Source: Streptomyces sp. SID10853 (GTDB lineage: Bacteria > Actinomycetota > Actinomycetes > Streptomycetales > Streptomycetaceae). Taken from it: a DNA stretch of 39,376 nucleotides. Location of the stretch: contig NZ_JAAGLN010000044.1 in the NCBI RefSeq assembly GCF_010548145.1, positions 1 to 39,376 of the forward strand. Reading direction: 5' to 3'. The translations under genes were made by a program, and so were the position numbers. Positions 1 to 7,955 of the stretch are shown here, one piece after another (position 1 is the stretch's first letter; every line of letters starts with the position of its first letter). The notes beneath the pieces were generated by a model. That model had not been told where the DNA came from. It ran no database searches and saw only the letters and a program-made list of their open reading frames with translations.

Positions 1-213
1 GTACGGAGCGGAATGTGGCTGGCGTTCGCGGTGGGCGGGGTGTGTGCGGCGGGGGAGAGCGGCAGCGACGAGTTCCCGCTCCTGGTGGACCGGCCGCTGA
101 TCGACGGGCGCGCCGCCGCTTACGTCTGCCGGAACTTCACCTGCAGCGCGCCGACGCCCGACCCGGCCGTGCTGGCCGGGCAGTTGGGCGCGGTGCAGGG
201 CGAGGACGGGTAG
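1..213 (+). CDS. C-terminal end of a DUF255/thioredoxin-domain protein (partial)
   Basis: An open frame enters from the left edge and stops at 211-213 (TAG). The visible 70 residues end with the pattern PLIDGRAAAYVCRNFTC followed by a short helix-like tail. This resembles the C-terminus of the YyaL/spermatogenesis-associated protein 20 family, which has an N-terminal thioredoxin fold and a six-hairpin glycosidase-like domain. The internal ATG at 13 is not a credible start because the frame is open upstream of it. The gene converges on the next one with only 24 bases between stops. Identification rests on the tail motif alone, since the catalytic regions lie outside the window. Confidence 0.6.
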   Translation, partial: VRSGMWLAFAVGGVCAAGESGSDEFPLLVDRPLIDGRAAAYVCRNFTCSAPTPDPAVLAGQLGAVQGEDG

Positions 214-237
214 GCGCTGCGGCGGGTGTTCCCGCCG

Positions 238-2775
238 TCAGGGGGTGAGGGTGATGACCGCCCGGCCGGTCGCCGCCGCGGTGACGGCGACCGTGAAGAG
301 CCCGGTCGACGGGGTGTGGGTGACGGCTCCCGCGCTGCCGGTGGTGGCGGTGACGGTCGGCCTGCGGGGCGCGTAGCCGTGCAGGGTCACCGGCCCCTCC
401 CCGGCGGCGAAGGCGACCGTGGCGTGCACGCGGCCGTCGTCGCTGAGGTGCGGGATGCGCTTGGCGCCGTGCGGGACGAACTTCCCGGCGTCGCCGAGGA
501 AGGCGATGCCGGAGCGGCCCACCGGGGCGATGACCCAGTACGTCCCGTCGCCGACGGTGGCGTGCACACGGCCGCCCGCGCCGACCGGCTTGCCGGTGCC
601 CGCGTAGTAGTCGTAGACGTAGGCCCGGCCGGTCACGCCCACATCGGACAGGCCGAACGAGGTCTTCTGGGACATGCCGGTCGCCACGGCGCCCCGGGTG
701 ACGCCGAGCCAGTCGATGTTGCCGCCGCTGGACCCGGTGGTCGTCGTGCGCACGGTGTTCGCGCCCGCTGCCAGTGTGACGGTCAGGCCCACGACGCTCC
801 ATGACGTCCACCAGCCGGTCGAGGGGAACGACAGGGTGCGGGGGCCGCCGCCGTTCACCGTGACCGCGAGCGGTCGGTCGGTGAAGGAGGCGTTGGCGTA
901 ACGGAACTGCAGCGTGTAGGTGCCCGCCGATGGGGCCTGGACCGTCCACTCCACGTAATCGCCTGCGTCGTGCTGGAAGTCGGCGAAGCCCCGGCCGGTG
1001 TATCCGGAGTTGTCCGTGCCGACGACCGCCCCCGACAGCGTGGCGTCCTCCGCCTGGTGGACCTGGTGCGGCGGGGCGAACTGCCGTGCGTACGCGAAGA
1101 CATAACGGTAGGTCAGGTCCGGTGCGTGGGTGACATGGGTGGCGGCCACCATGGCGGGCAGCTTTCCGGCCGCCTCGCCCACGTAGGTCGCGTCGGTGGG
1201 GACGATGGGTACGTCCGGCTTGACGATGACCCCGTCGGGACGCACCACCTGGGAGAGATGGCCGGCGTTCACCTTGCCCAGCGCGTCGCCGACGCCGACC
1301 GGTCCCGCCGACAGGTTCGCCAGCAGCAGGTTGTTGATCTCGCCGCTCAGGAAGACGTCCGCCCACGGCCACACCCCGAGCGAGGCGGCGAGCTGGGAGT
1401 CGTAGAGGAACATGTCCCACTTCGGCCGGTCGAAGCGGTCGTCGCTGACCCGCATGGTCGTCAGGTTCGGGTAGCGCGTGCTCTGCAGGTAGTCGCGCGG
1501 CAGCCCCATGCAGTACTGGAGGTCGAGGCCGTCGGCCGCCGCGTGGTGGGCCATGTTGTCGAAGAACGCGTCGGCGTCGGTGAGGTTCTCGGCCGGCTTG
1601 GCCTTGTTGCAGAGCCAGTCCTGCTCGTAGACGACGACCCCGGCATCGCGCAGATAGTCCATGACGCTCTTCCAGAACGCCGGGTCGGTGATGACGTCGT
1701 CCGAGAACGCGTACTGGCCGTGGTACGGGCTCGACTTGTCCATCCACCGGGCGTGGGTGACCAGCGGCATCCCCAACTCCTTCTGGAACGCGGCCAGTCC
1801 GGCGGGGAAGAGCTCCTTGTCCGCCTCGTAGCGGGAGGTGCCGTCCGGCAGGTCGTTCCAGTCGCTGTCGGGGCCCTTCGGGTACCACCAGCTGTCGAGC
1901 TGCATGTAGCCCATCGGGATCCGCTGGGACGCCCACTCGTCGCGTACGGCCAGCAGGGTGCCCGTATAGCCCTTCGACTGCTCGTACGTGTAGTAGTAGT
2001 CCGCCCCGTTGTCGGTCCAGTAGCCCAGCGTGTTGAGGACCGGGCCGGTGTCGTTGGTGGGCAGGCGCTTGCCCGCGAGCCGGGTCAGCGCACTGCCCCA
2101 GGCGCGGTGGGCGGCGCCGACGCCTGCCCGGGGCGACAGGATGGTCCGCCGGGTGTATCCGGCCGGCAGGGTGGCTATGGAGCTGAGTACGCCGGCAGCG
2201 ATCGAACCGTCCGGGGCCAGCGTGGTCTGCGCCTCCTGGAAGTGGTCCGCCGCCGAGAGCACGAAGGTGTTGCCCGCGTCGTCGAAGAACACCCACGGGC
2301 TGTCGGACGCGCCCGCGAAGGTGTTGAACTGGAACCGCCCGAAGCAGTCGCTGTGGCTCAGCCGGTGTGCGAGCTCCGGGTAGCGGGTGAAGGTCGGGAA
2401 CGGGTCGCCGTTGGCGGCCGCCCTGACGTAGGTGTCGGTGAAGACGACGGACGACGCACCGTCGTACACGCGGATGCTGCCCTTCCGGGCGCCCGACCTG
2501 AAGGTGAACCCGGTCTCGGTGTACGGGCCCAGTGCGTCCGCTCCCCGTACGGTGGTGATCCCGGTCGCCGCCGAGCCGACCGAACCGCCGAAGGTCCAGC
2601 CCAGGGCGGTGGCGGTCACCTGCCAGGCGCCCGAGGCGTGCACGGTTCCCCGCAGCACCGCCGGCCGGGCTTCGCTCGCACCCGCCCGGATCACCCCGCC
2701 CGTCAGTGGCAGGGCCAGGGCCGCGGACCCGACACCGGTGACTCTGAGGAAGTCGCGACGGTTGAACCCGGTCAT
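238..2775 (-). CDS. Tat-exported glycosidase with GH36/GH27-like barrel and inserted CBM
   Basis: This 845-residue secreted protein has a twin-arginine signal (NRRDFLRVTG, residues about 5-14) followed by an Ala/Leu-rich stretch. A beta-sandwich leads into a TIM-barrel region. Features like clan GH-D (alpha-galactosidase type) are YMQLDSWWY (strand-2 Asp), VVVYEQDWLC (Asp where the nucleophile sits) and TTMRVSDDRF (R-x-S-D-D, where GH27/36 enzymes carry the acid/base Asp). Residues about 565-690 form a CBM6/CBM35-like module starting QAEDATLSG and rich in Trp. A C-terminal beta domain follows. The start is supported by GAGGAG six bases upstream. The family assignment comes from motif placement only; substrate is unknown, probably an alpha-linked plant or microbial glycan. 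It appears monocistronic. Confidence 0.7.
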   Translation of the reverse strand: MTGFNRRDFLRVTGVGSAALALPLTGGVIRAGASEARPAVLRGTVHASGAWQVTATALGWTFGGSVGSAATGITTVRGADALGPYTETGFTFRSGARKGSIRVYDGASSVVFTDTYVRAAANGDPFPTFTRYPELAHRLSHSDCFGRFQFNTFAGASDSPWVFFDDAGNTFVLSAADHFQEAQTTLAPDGSIAAGVLSSIATLPAGYTRRTILSPRAGVGAAHRAWGSALTRLAGKRLPTNDTGPVLNTLGYWTDNGADYYYTYEQSKGYTGTLLAVRDEWASQRIPMGYMQLDSWWYPKGPDSDWNDLPDGTSRYEADKELFPAGLAAFQKELGMPLVTHARWMDKSSPYHGQYAFSDDVITDPAFWKSVMDYLRDAGVVVYEQDWLCNKAKPAENLTDADAFFDNMAHHAAADGLDLQYCMGLPRDYLQSTRYPNLTTMRVSDDRFDRPKWDMFLYDSQLAASLGVWPWADVFLSGEINNLLLANLSAGPVGVGDALGKVNAGHLSQVVRPDGVIVKPDVPIVPTDATYVGEAAGKLPAMVAATHVTHAPDLTYRYVFAYARQFAPPHQVHQAEDATLSGAVVGTDNSGYTGRGFADFQHDAGDYVEWTVQAPSAGTYTLQFRYANASFTDRPLAVTVNGGGPRTLSFPSTGWWTSWSVVGLTVTLAAGANTVRTTTTGSSGGNIDWLGVTRGAVATGMSQKTSFGLSDVGVTGRAYVYDYYAGTGKPVGAGGRVHATVGDGTYWVIAPVGRSGIAFLGDAGKFVPHGAKRIPHLSDDGRVHATVAFAAGEGPVTLHGYAPRRPTVTATTGSAGAVTHTPSTGLFTVAVTAAATGRAVITLTP

Positions 2776-3086
2776 GAGGTGCTCCTCGTCTCGTTGCGGT
2801 GCAGCGTGGAGGCGCCGTTCGCTCGGTGAGGGAGATGACGCTCAGTGTGCGGTCGTGTCGCTTTTGAGGTCAACACTCAAGACGAAGAAACATTTCCCCG
2901 CATCGTCCATGTATCTGAATGGCCACGTAGCGGGATGGGCTCAGGGTGGGGTGGACTCCGCTCGGAGCCGCGTCCATGTTCATGGCTCAGGCCGTCATTC
3001 ACGGATGCGACCGAGGGCTGGACGCCTCCAAGGCCGGCGTCGCGGCCGGGCGGGCCGCCGGGGGTGGCAGGGCTGCAGGGCCCGGG
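2776..3086. other. Intergenic region upstream of the glycosidase
   Basis: These 311 bases separate the glycosidase start from the hemolysin III-like gene end. No credible gene is seen. The segment around 2860-2910 is AT-richer than its surroundings and carries a 17-bp inverted repeat (listed separately), so the glycosidase promoter probably lies there. The rest, about 2930-3080, shows no recognisable signal. Confidence 0.5.
2864..2880. promoter_or_regulatory. Inverted repeat, candidate operator of the glycosidase gene
   Basis: TTGAG-N7-CTCAA gives perfect 5-bp arms, about 90-105 bases upstream of the glycosidase start codon. Size and position fit an operator of a sugar-responsive regulator such as a LacI- or ROK-type protein, but no such regulator is encoded nearby. 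It is inferred from symmetry only. Confidence 0.3.
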
Positions 3087-3755
3087 TCAGTAGGCGACCA
3101 GTGAGATCGCCACGTACTGCGTGATGAACGCGGCCAGGGTCAGGGAGTGGAACACCTCGTGGAAGCCGAACCAGCGCGGTGACGGGTCGGGCCGCTTGAG
3201 CGCGTAGATCACACCGCCGGCGCTGTAGAGCAGTCCGCCGACGATGACGCAGACCAGCACGGCCACCCCGCCCGCCCGCATGAAGTCGGGCAGAAAGAAG
3301 ACCGCGGCCCACCCCATCGCGATGTAGCAGGGCGTGTACAGCCAGCGCGGCGCGCCGACCCAGAAGACCCGGAACGCTATGCCGGCGAGCGCCGCGCCCC
3401 AGACCGCCCAGAGCAGCGGCGTCGCTGTCGACCCGGGCAGCAGGAGCAGGGTCAGCGGGGTGTAGGTGCCCGCGATGATCAGGAAGATGTTCGCGTGGTC
3501 GAGCCTGCGCAGTACGGCTTCGCCCGTGCGGCCCCAGGTGCCGCGGTGGTACACGGCGCTCACCCCGAAGAGCATGCAGGCCGTGAGGATGTAGATCGCG
3601 CAGGCGATGCGCGCGCGGGTGGAGTCGGCGAGGGCCACGAGCGCGAGCCCCGCGACGATCACGGCCGGGAACATCCCTGCGTGCAGCCAGCCGCGCAGTC
3701 GCGGTTTCACCGGTGCCGGGTGGGGCGCGGTCGCTTCTGGGGCGGCGGAAGTCAT
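3087..3755 (-). CDS. Hemolysin III / PAQR-family membrane protein
   Basis: This 222-residue polytopic protein has about seven hydrophobic segments and the family hallmarks AVYHRGTW (Ser/His region after helix 2) and RLDHANIFLIIAGTYTP. A C-terminal FHEVFHSLTLAAF supplies the second conserved His pair. These His/Asp residues form the metal site typical of PAQR/HlyIII hydrolase-like proteins. Length matches bacterial HlyIII members (YqfA/TrhA type). The name is historical; a role in membrane energetics or lipid metabolism is more likely than haemolysis. The ATG at 3755 has no Shine-Dalgarno sequence but has TAGCAT six bases upstream, which fits leaderless transcription. A palindrome overlaps that -10 element. 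Confidence 0.85.
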   Translation of the reverse strand: MTSAAPEATAPHPAPVKPRLRGWLHAGMFPAVIVAGLALVALADSTRARIACAIYILTACMLFGVSAVYHRGTWGRTGEAVLRRLDHANIFLIIAGTYTPLTLLLLPGSTATPLLWAVWGAALAGIAFRVFWVGAPRWLYTPCYIAMGWAAVFFLPDFMRAGGVAVLVCVIVGGLLYSAGGVIYALKRPDPSPRWFGFHEVFHSLTLAAFITQYVAISLVAY

Positions 3756-3766
3756 ATGCCGATGCT

Positions 3767-3784
3767 ACCTACGTACCCGTAGGT
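3767..3784. promoter_or_regulatory. 18-bp palindrome over the hemolysin III-like promoter
   Basis: ACCTACG-N4-CGTAGGT has perfect 7-bp arms. On the minus strand it abuts the putative -10 hexamer TAGCAT (3767-3762), which sits six bases before the ATG at 3755. A bound repressor would block this promoter. The short spacer and symmetric arms suit TetR-family operators, but no regulator gene is adjacent. Confidence 0.5.
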
Positions 3785-3996
3785 TCCCGGCCGTCAGGTA
3801 GGCCGAGCGGGACCGGTGGTGGAGAGGTGGCGACAAGTGGCGACGCTCACGTGAGAGACCCTCTGGACAGATGGGCGGAAGGCGCGGATCATCAGATGAG
3901 TGCGAGCGGTACCGGATGAGCGGCTACGAAGCATCCGGGCCGTAGCCCCCAAGGGGCAAAACCCTCAAACCATCACATACGTGCATTGGAGCAATC

Positions 3997-5829
3997 GTGG
4001 CGCGCGACATCGCGGCTCCCCCTGTCCTCCCGACCCAGCACCAGGAACTGATCTCGTGGGTCAACGAGATCGCCGAGCTGACGCAACCGGACAGTGTGGT
4101 CTGGTGTGACGGATCCGAAGCCGAGTACGAGCGCCTGTGCGGCGAACTCGTGGCCAAGGGGACGTTCAAGAAACTCGACCCGATCAAGCGCCCGAACTCC
4201 TACTACGCCGCATCCGACCCGTCGGACGTCGCGCGCGTCGAGGACCGTACGTTCATCTGCTCCGCCAAGGAGGAGGACGCGGGCCCGACGAACCGCTGGA
4301 AGGCCCCGGCGGAGATGCGCGAGATCTTCACCGGCTCCGGCGGGCAGGGCGGCGTCTTCCGCGGTTCGATGCGCGGCCGCACGATGTACGTCGTGCCCTT
4401 CTGCATGGGCCCGGTGGGCTCGCCGCTCTCCGCGATCGGTGTGGAGATCACCGACTCCGCGTACGTCGCGGTCTCGATGCGCACGATGACGCGCATGGGC
4501 CAGGAGGTGCTGGACGAGCTGGGCTCCGACGGCTTCTTCGTGAAGGCCGTCCACACCCTGGGCGCCCCGCTCGCCGAGGGCGAGGCCGACGTCCCGTGGC
4601 CGTGCAACTCCACCAAGTACATCTCGCACTTCCCCGAGGACCGGGAGATCTGGTCGTACGGCTCCGGGTACGGCGGCAACGCCCTGCTCGGCAAGAAGTG
4701 CTACGCGCTGCGCATCGCGTCCGTGATGGCGCGGGACGAGGGCTGGCTGGCCGAGCACATGCTCGTGCTGAAGCTGACGCCGCCGCGCGGTGAGTCGAAG
4801 TACGTGGCCGCCGCCTTCCCTTCGGCCTGCGGCAAGACGAACCTGGCCATGCTGGAGCCGACGATCTCCGGCTGGACCGTGGAGACCATCGGGGACGACA
4901 TCGCCTGGATGCGCTTCGGCGAGGACGGCCGGCTGTACGCGATCAACCCGGAGGCCGGTTTCTTCGGGGTCGCGCCCGGCACCGGCGAGCGGACCAACGC
5001 CAACGCGATGAAGACACTGTGGGGCAACTCGGTCTTCACCAACGTGGCGCTGACCGACGACGGTGACGTCTGGTGGGAGGGCATGACCGAGGAGACGCCC
5101 GCGCACCTCACGGACTGGAAGGGCAACGACTGGACGCCCGAGTCCGGCACCCCCGCGGCCCACCCCAACGCCCGCTTCACCACCCCGGCCGGGCAGTGCC
5201 CGATCATCGCGCCGGAGTGGGAGGACCCGAAGGGCGTGCCGATCTCGGCGATCCTCTTCGGCGGCCGCCGCGCCTCCGCCGTACCGCTGGTCACCGAGTC
5301 CTTCGACTGGAACCACGGCGTCTTCCTCGGTGCGAACGTCGCGTCCGAGAAGACGGCCGCAGCCGAGGGCAAGGTCGGTGAGCTGCGCCGCGACCCGTTC
5401 GCCATGCTGCCGTTCTGCGGCTACAACATGGGCGACTACATGGGGCACTGGGTGAAGGTCGGGGCCGACAAGGACCCGGCGAAGCTCCCGAAGATCTACT
5501 ACGTCAACTGGTTCCGCAAGAACGAGGCGGGCAAGTTCGTCTGGCCGGGATTCGGCGAGAACAGCCGCGTCCTGAAGTGGATCGTCGAGCGCCTGGAGGG
5601 CAAGGGCGAGGGCGTCGAGACCCCCATCGGCATCCTGCCGGCCAAGGGCGCGCTCGACACCGACGGCCTGGACGTCTCGGAAGCCGACATGGACTTCCTG
5701 CTCACGGTCGACAAGGAGGTCTGGCGCGAGGAGGCGGCGCTGGTCCCCGAGCACCTCAACACGTTCGGCGACCACGCGCCGAAGGAGCTGTGGGACGAGT
5801 ACCGGTCGCTGGTCAAGCGCCTGGGCTGA
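3997..5829 (+). CDS. pckG: Phosphoenolpyruvate carboxykinase (GTP)
   Basis: This enzyme converts oxaloacetate and GTP to PEP, CO2 and GDP, the first committed step of gluconeogenesis, in the cytosol. The 610-residue length is typical of the GTP-dependent class. Visible motifs are the P-loop [13 protein letters not shown] with the hyper-reactive Cys278 and Lys280, kinase-2 metal-binding GDDIAWM about 20 residues later, the substrate loop region [17 protein letters not shown] near the N-terminus, and [13 protein letters not shown] toward the C-terminus. The GTG at 3997 is chosen because GGAG lies about six bases upstream. Codon use is normal for the region. It is transcribed alone, divergent from the hemolysin III-like gene, and ends at a strong hairpin. 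Confidence 0.97.
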   Translation: MARDIAAPPVLPTQHQELISWVNEIAELTQPDSVVWCDGSEAEYERLCGELVAKGTFKKLDPIKRPNSYYAASDPSDVARVEDRTFICSAKEEDAGPTNRWKAPAEMREIFTGSGGQGGVFRGSMRGRTMYVVPFCMGPVGSPLSAIGVEITDSAYVAVSMRTMTRMGQEVLDELGSDGFFVKAVHTLGAPLAEGEADVPWPCNSTKYISHFPEDREIWSYGSGYGGNALLGKKCYALRIASVMARDEGWLAEHMLVLKLTPPRGESKYVAAAFPSACGKTNLAMLEPTISGWTVETIGDDIAWMRFGEDGRLYAINPEAGFFGVAPGTGERTNANAMKTLWGNSVFTNVALTDDGDVWWEGMTEETPAHLTDWKGNDWTPESGTPAAHPNARFTTPAGQCPIIAPEWEDPKGVPISAILFGGRRASAVPLVTESFDWNHGVFLGANVASEKTAAAEGKVGELRRDPFAMLPFCGYNMGDYMGHWVKVGADKDPAKLPKIYYVNWFRKNEAGKFVWPGFGENSRVLKWIVERLEGKGEGVETPIGILPAKGALDTDGLDVSEADMDFLLTVDKEVWREEAALVPEHLNTFGDHAPKELWDEYRSLVKRLG

Positions 5830-5936
5830 CACCCGCCCGCACCTTCGAACCACGCCGTCCCCGAGTCGCTGAGCCGCGCGGCGGGTCCGTCCGACGTCCG
5901 CCCTGACCTGTGGGAGTCATCCCCGGCCCGCCGCGC

Positions 5937-5980
5937 AAGGCCCGGCCCGGAAGCCAGCTCTGGCTTCCGGGCCGGGCCTT
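5937..5980. terminator. Perfect 21-bp stem terminator after pckG
   Basis: The arms 5937-5957 and 5960-5980 are exact reverse complements over 21 bp, beginning AAGGCCCGGCCC, with a two-base centre. It lies about 108 bases after the pckG stop. No U-tract follows, as is usual in Streptomyces. It could also serve the convergent gene at 6146-6532. Confidence 0.85.
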
Positions 5981-5990
5981 CTGCCTGCTC

Positions 5991-6056
5991 GCGCGGAGAT
6001 ACGTGCGCGGAGATACGTGCGCGGAGATACGTGCGCGGAGATACGTGCGCGGAGAT
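5991..6056. repeat. 14-bp tandem repeat, about 4.7 copies
   Basis: The unit GCGCGGAGATACGT is repeated exactly at 5991, 6005, 6019 and 6033, followed by a ten-base partial copy at 6047-6056. A degenerate continuation (GCGCGGACGCGTACGTG) follows. It sits directly after the pckG terminator, between converging genes, so it is noncoding. There is no spacer diversity, so it is a minisatellite-type array rather than CRISPR. Confidence 0.95.
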
Positions 6057-6145
6057 GTGCGCGCGGACGCGTACGTGAAAGGCGGTACGCGGAGGTTTGG
6101 TGGCGCCCGGTTCGCGCGCCTCCACGGCCCGCGAACCGGGGCCGA

Positions 6146-6532
6146 TCAGTGGGCGCCGGCGAGGTGCCGTGCTGCCAGGTGGGCGTCCATCCGCTCCGCC
6201 GAGAGGATCGCCGCCGCGGTGTCCGCGCGGGAGGCGGCGACCAGGAGGGCGCGGCCCGCCAGATGGTGGGCCCGGGTGTGCAGGTCGGCGGGGGAGGCGT
6301 TGCTCAGGCCCGCGTGCCGGGTGGGCGGGGTGCCGCGCAGCCTGGCCACCTGCTCCGCGATGCGGTCGCCCTCGGCGGCCAGACCCAGCTCGTCCGTCAC
6401 CGCGAGGAGTGCGGCCAGATGGCCCGCGAGCTGGATGTCGAGCTCCTCGTCGCGGCTGCGGCGGGGGTAGCCGGCGGCCGCGGACTCCTCGGCCACCGTG
6501 TGGACCGACTTGGTGCGGATCGGTTCGTACAT
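6146..6532 (-). CDS. Hypothetical protein, 128 residues
   Basis: I do not recognise the family. The product is soluble and helix-rich, with no signal peptide, membrane segment or cysteine. It begins MYEPIRTKSVHTVAEE and has a middle segment LAGHLAALLAVTDELG. Many Ala, His and Arg residues occur in the C-terminal half. A longer frame reaches 6565, but the ATG at 6532 has an excellent GAGGAGGAG ribosome site nine bases upstream, so I chose it. A 20-bp imperfect palindrome sits 46-65 bases upstream, suggesting its own regulated promoter rather than read-through from the aminotransferase gene. High GC at third positions supports real coding. Confidence 0.7.
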   Translation of the reverse strand: MYEPIRTKSVHTVAEESAAAGYPRRSRDEELDIQLAGHLAALLAVTDELGLAAEGDRIAEQVARLRGTPPTRHAGLSNASPADLHTRAHHLAGRALLVAASRADTAAAILSAERMDAHLAARHLAGAH

Positions 6533-6577
6533 GGGATGGCCTCCTCCTCGCGGGCAGGACTCCATCCTAGCGTCCTA

Positions 6578-6597
6578 ACTTAGATTCTGTCTAAAGT
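6578..6597. promoter_or_regulatory. Fur/PerR-like palindrome upstream of the 128-residue hypothetical gene
   Basis: The core TTAGA-N5-TCTAA (6580-6594) is a 15-bp palindrome in an unusually AT-rich patch. Flanks extend the symmetry imperfectly to 20 bp. Read on the minus strand, 9 of 14 defined positions fit the PerR-type 7-1-7 box TTATAATNATTATAA. It is a probable operator for the leftward gene; the binding protein is unknown. Confidence 0.45.
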
Positions 6598-6625
6598 TGA
6601 GTCCGGTCGCGAATCACACCCGGTT

Positions 6626-7837
6626 TCATCGCTGTGAGTAACCGTCCAGGAAGGTCCCGATCCGTGTCACCGCGTCCTCCAGCTCCTTCGCCGTGGGCAG
6701 CGTCACGATGCGGAAGTGGTCAGGCTCCGGCCAGTTGAACCCGGTGCCGTGCACCACCATGATCTTCTCGGCCCGCAGCAGGTCGAGGACCATCTGCCGG
6801 TCGTCCTTCACCTTGTAGACCTTCGGGTCGAGGCGCGGGAAGAGATACAGCGCCCCCTTGGGCTTGACGCAGGTCACACCCGGGATCTGCGTCAGCAGCT
6901 CGTACGCCGTGTCGCGCTGCTCCAGGATGCGGCCGCCCGGCAGCACCAGGTCCTCGATCGACTGCCGGCCGCCGAGCGCCGTGGCCACCGCGTGCTGCGA
7001 GGGCATGTTGGCGCAGAGCCGCATGTTCGCCAGGATCGTCAGGCCCTCGATGTACGAGGAGGCGTGCGCCTTCGGGCCGCACACCGCCATCCAGCCGGAG
7101 CGGAACCCGGCCACCCGGTAGTTCTTGGAGAGGCCGTTGAAGGTCAGCACCATCAGATCGGGGGCGATGGCCGCCGTCGGGGTGTGCGTGGCGCCGTCGT
7201 AGAGGATCCGGTCGTAGATCTCGTCCGAGCAGATCGTCAGGGAGTGCCGGCGGGCGATGTCCGCGATGCCGCGCAGCAGCTCGTCGTCGTACACCGCGCC
7301 CGTGGGGTTGTTCGGGTTGATGATCACGATCGCCTTGGTGCGGTCGGTGACCTTGCGTTCGATGTCGGCGAGGTCCGGCATCCAGTCGGCCTGCTCGTCG
7401 CAGCGGTAGTGCACGGCCGTGCCGCCCGCCAGCGAGACCGAGGCGGTCCACAGCGGGTAGTCGGGGGCCGGTACGAGCACCTCGTCGCCGTCGTCGAGCA
7501 GCGCCTGCATCGACATCTGGATCAGCTCGGAGACGCCGTTGCCGAGGTAGATGTCCTCGACGCCCAGCTCGATGCCCTTGGTCTGGTAGTGCTGCATCAC
7601 CGCGCGCCGCGCGGACAGCAGACCCTTGGCGTCGCCGTAGCCGTGCGCGTCGCCGAGGTTGCGGAGCATGTCCTCCAGGATTTCCGGCGGGCACTCGAAG
7701 CCGAAGGCGGCCGGGTTGCCGGTGTTGAGCTTGAGGATGCGGTGACCTGCTGCCTCCAGCCGCATTGCCTCGTCGAGCACCGGGCCCCGGATCTCGTAAC
7801 AGACATTGGCGAGCTTCGTTGACTGGATCACCTGCAT
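6626..7837 (-). CDS. Alanine-type aminotransferase (AlaA-like, PLP fold type I)
   Basis: This 403-residue class I/II aminotransferase closely follows the E. coli AlaA pattern: SSKL-NVCYEIRGPVLDEA at the N-terminus, LNTGNPAAFGFECP, GNGVSEL, PAPDYPLWTASVSL, INPNNPTGAVY, SDEIYDRILYD, the PLP lysine Lys238 in FNGLSKNYRVAGFR, and a C-terminal HFRIVTLP with the carboxylate-binding Arg. It probably exchanges alanine and 2-oxoglutarate for pyruvate and glutamate. The frame is open further upstream to 8002, but homology begins at MQVIQSTKLANVCYE, so ATG 7837 is the start. No good Shine-Dalgarno is seen. It lies downstream of the deacylase gene on the same strand, behind a hairpin, so it may or may not be cotranscribed. 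Confidence 0.92.
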   Translation of the reverse strand: MQVIQSTKLANVCYEIRGPVLDEAMRLEAAGHRILKLNTGNPAAFGFECPPEILEDMLRNLGDAHGYGDAKGLLSARRAVMQHYQTKGIELGVEDIYLGNGVSELIQMSMQALLDDGDEVLVPAPDYPLWTASVSLAGGTAVHYRCDEQADWMPDLADIERKVTDRTKAIVIINPNNPTGAVYDDELLRGIADIARRHSLTICSDEIYDRILYDGATHTPTAAIAPDLMVLTFNGLSKNYRVAGFRSGWMAVCGPKAHASSYIEGLTILANMRLCANMPSQHAVATALGGRQSIEDLVLPGGRILEQRDTAYELLTQIPGVTCVKPKGALYLFPRLDPKVYKVKDDRQMVLDLLRAEKIMVVHGTGFNWPEPDHFRIVTLPTAKELEDAVTRIGTFLDGYSQR

Positions 7838-7898
7838 GTCCGCAACCCTACGGTGACCCAACGGCGACGGCCTGGTGTTTTCCCCCACAGGAGTGGGA

Positions 7899-7934
7899 GC
7901 GGCCCGCCCTGCCGGGGGAAGCAGAGCGGGCCGC
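7899..7934 (-). terminator. Hairpin after the deacylase gene
   Basis: GCGGCCCGC (7899-7907) pairs with GCGGGCCGC (7926-7934) around an 18-base loop. It lies 21 bases after the deacylase stop and before the aminotransferase start. It is a weak-to-moderate terminator candidate. Confidence 0.45.
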
Positions 7935-7955
7935 GGTCCTGGGGCGGGGCGGTGC

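Noticed and set aside
970..2829. Long open frames opposite or overlapping real genes, for example here and at 3973-5853 (minus)
   Set aside because: They mirror well-supported genes, have no ribosome sites or family motifs, and are expected in DNA this GC-rich.
5991..6056. CRISPR array
   Set aside because: Repeats are directly adjacent with no spacers, and no cas genes are present.
6580..6594. IdeR/DmdR iron box
   Set aside because: The palindrome is 15 bp, not 19, and lacks the TTAGGTTAG pattern; only the outer TTAG/CTAA-like ends are similar.
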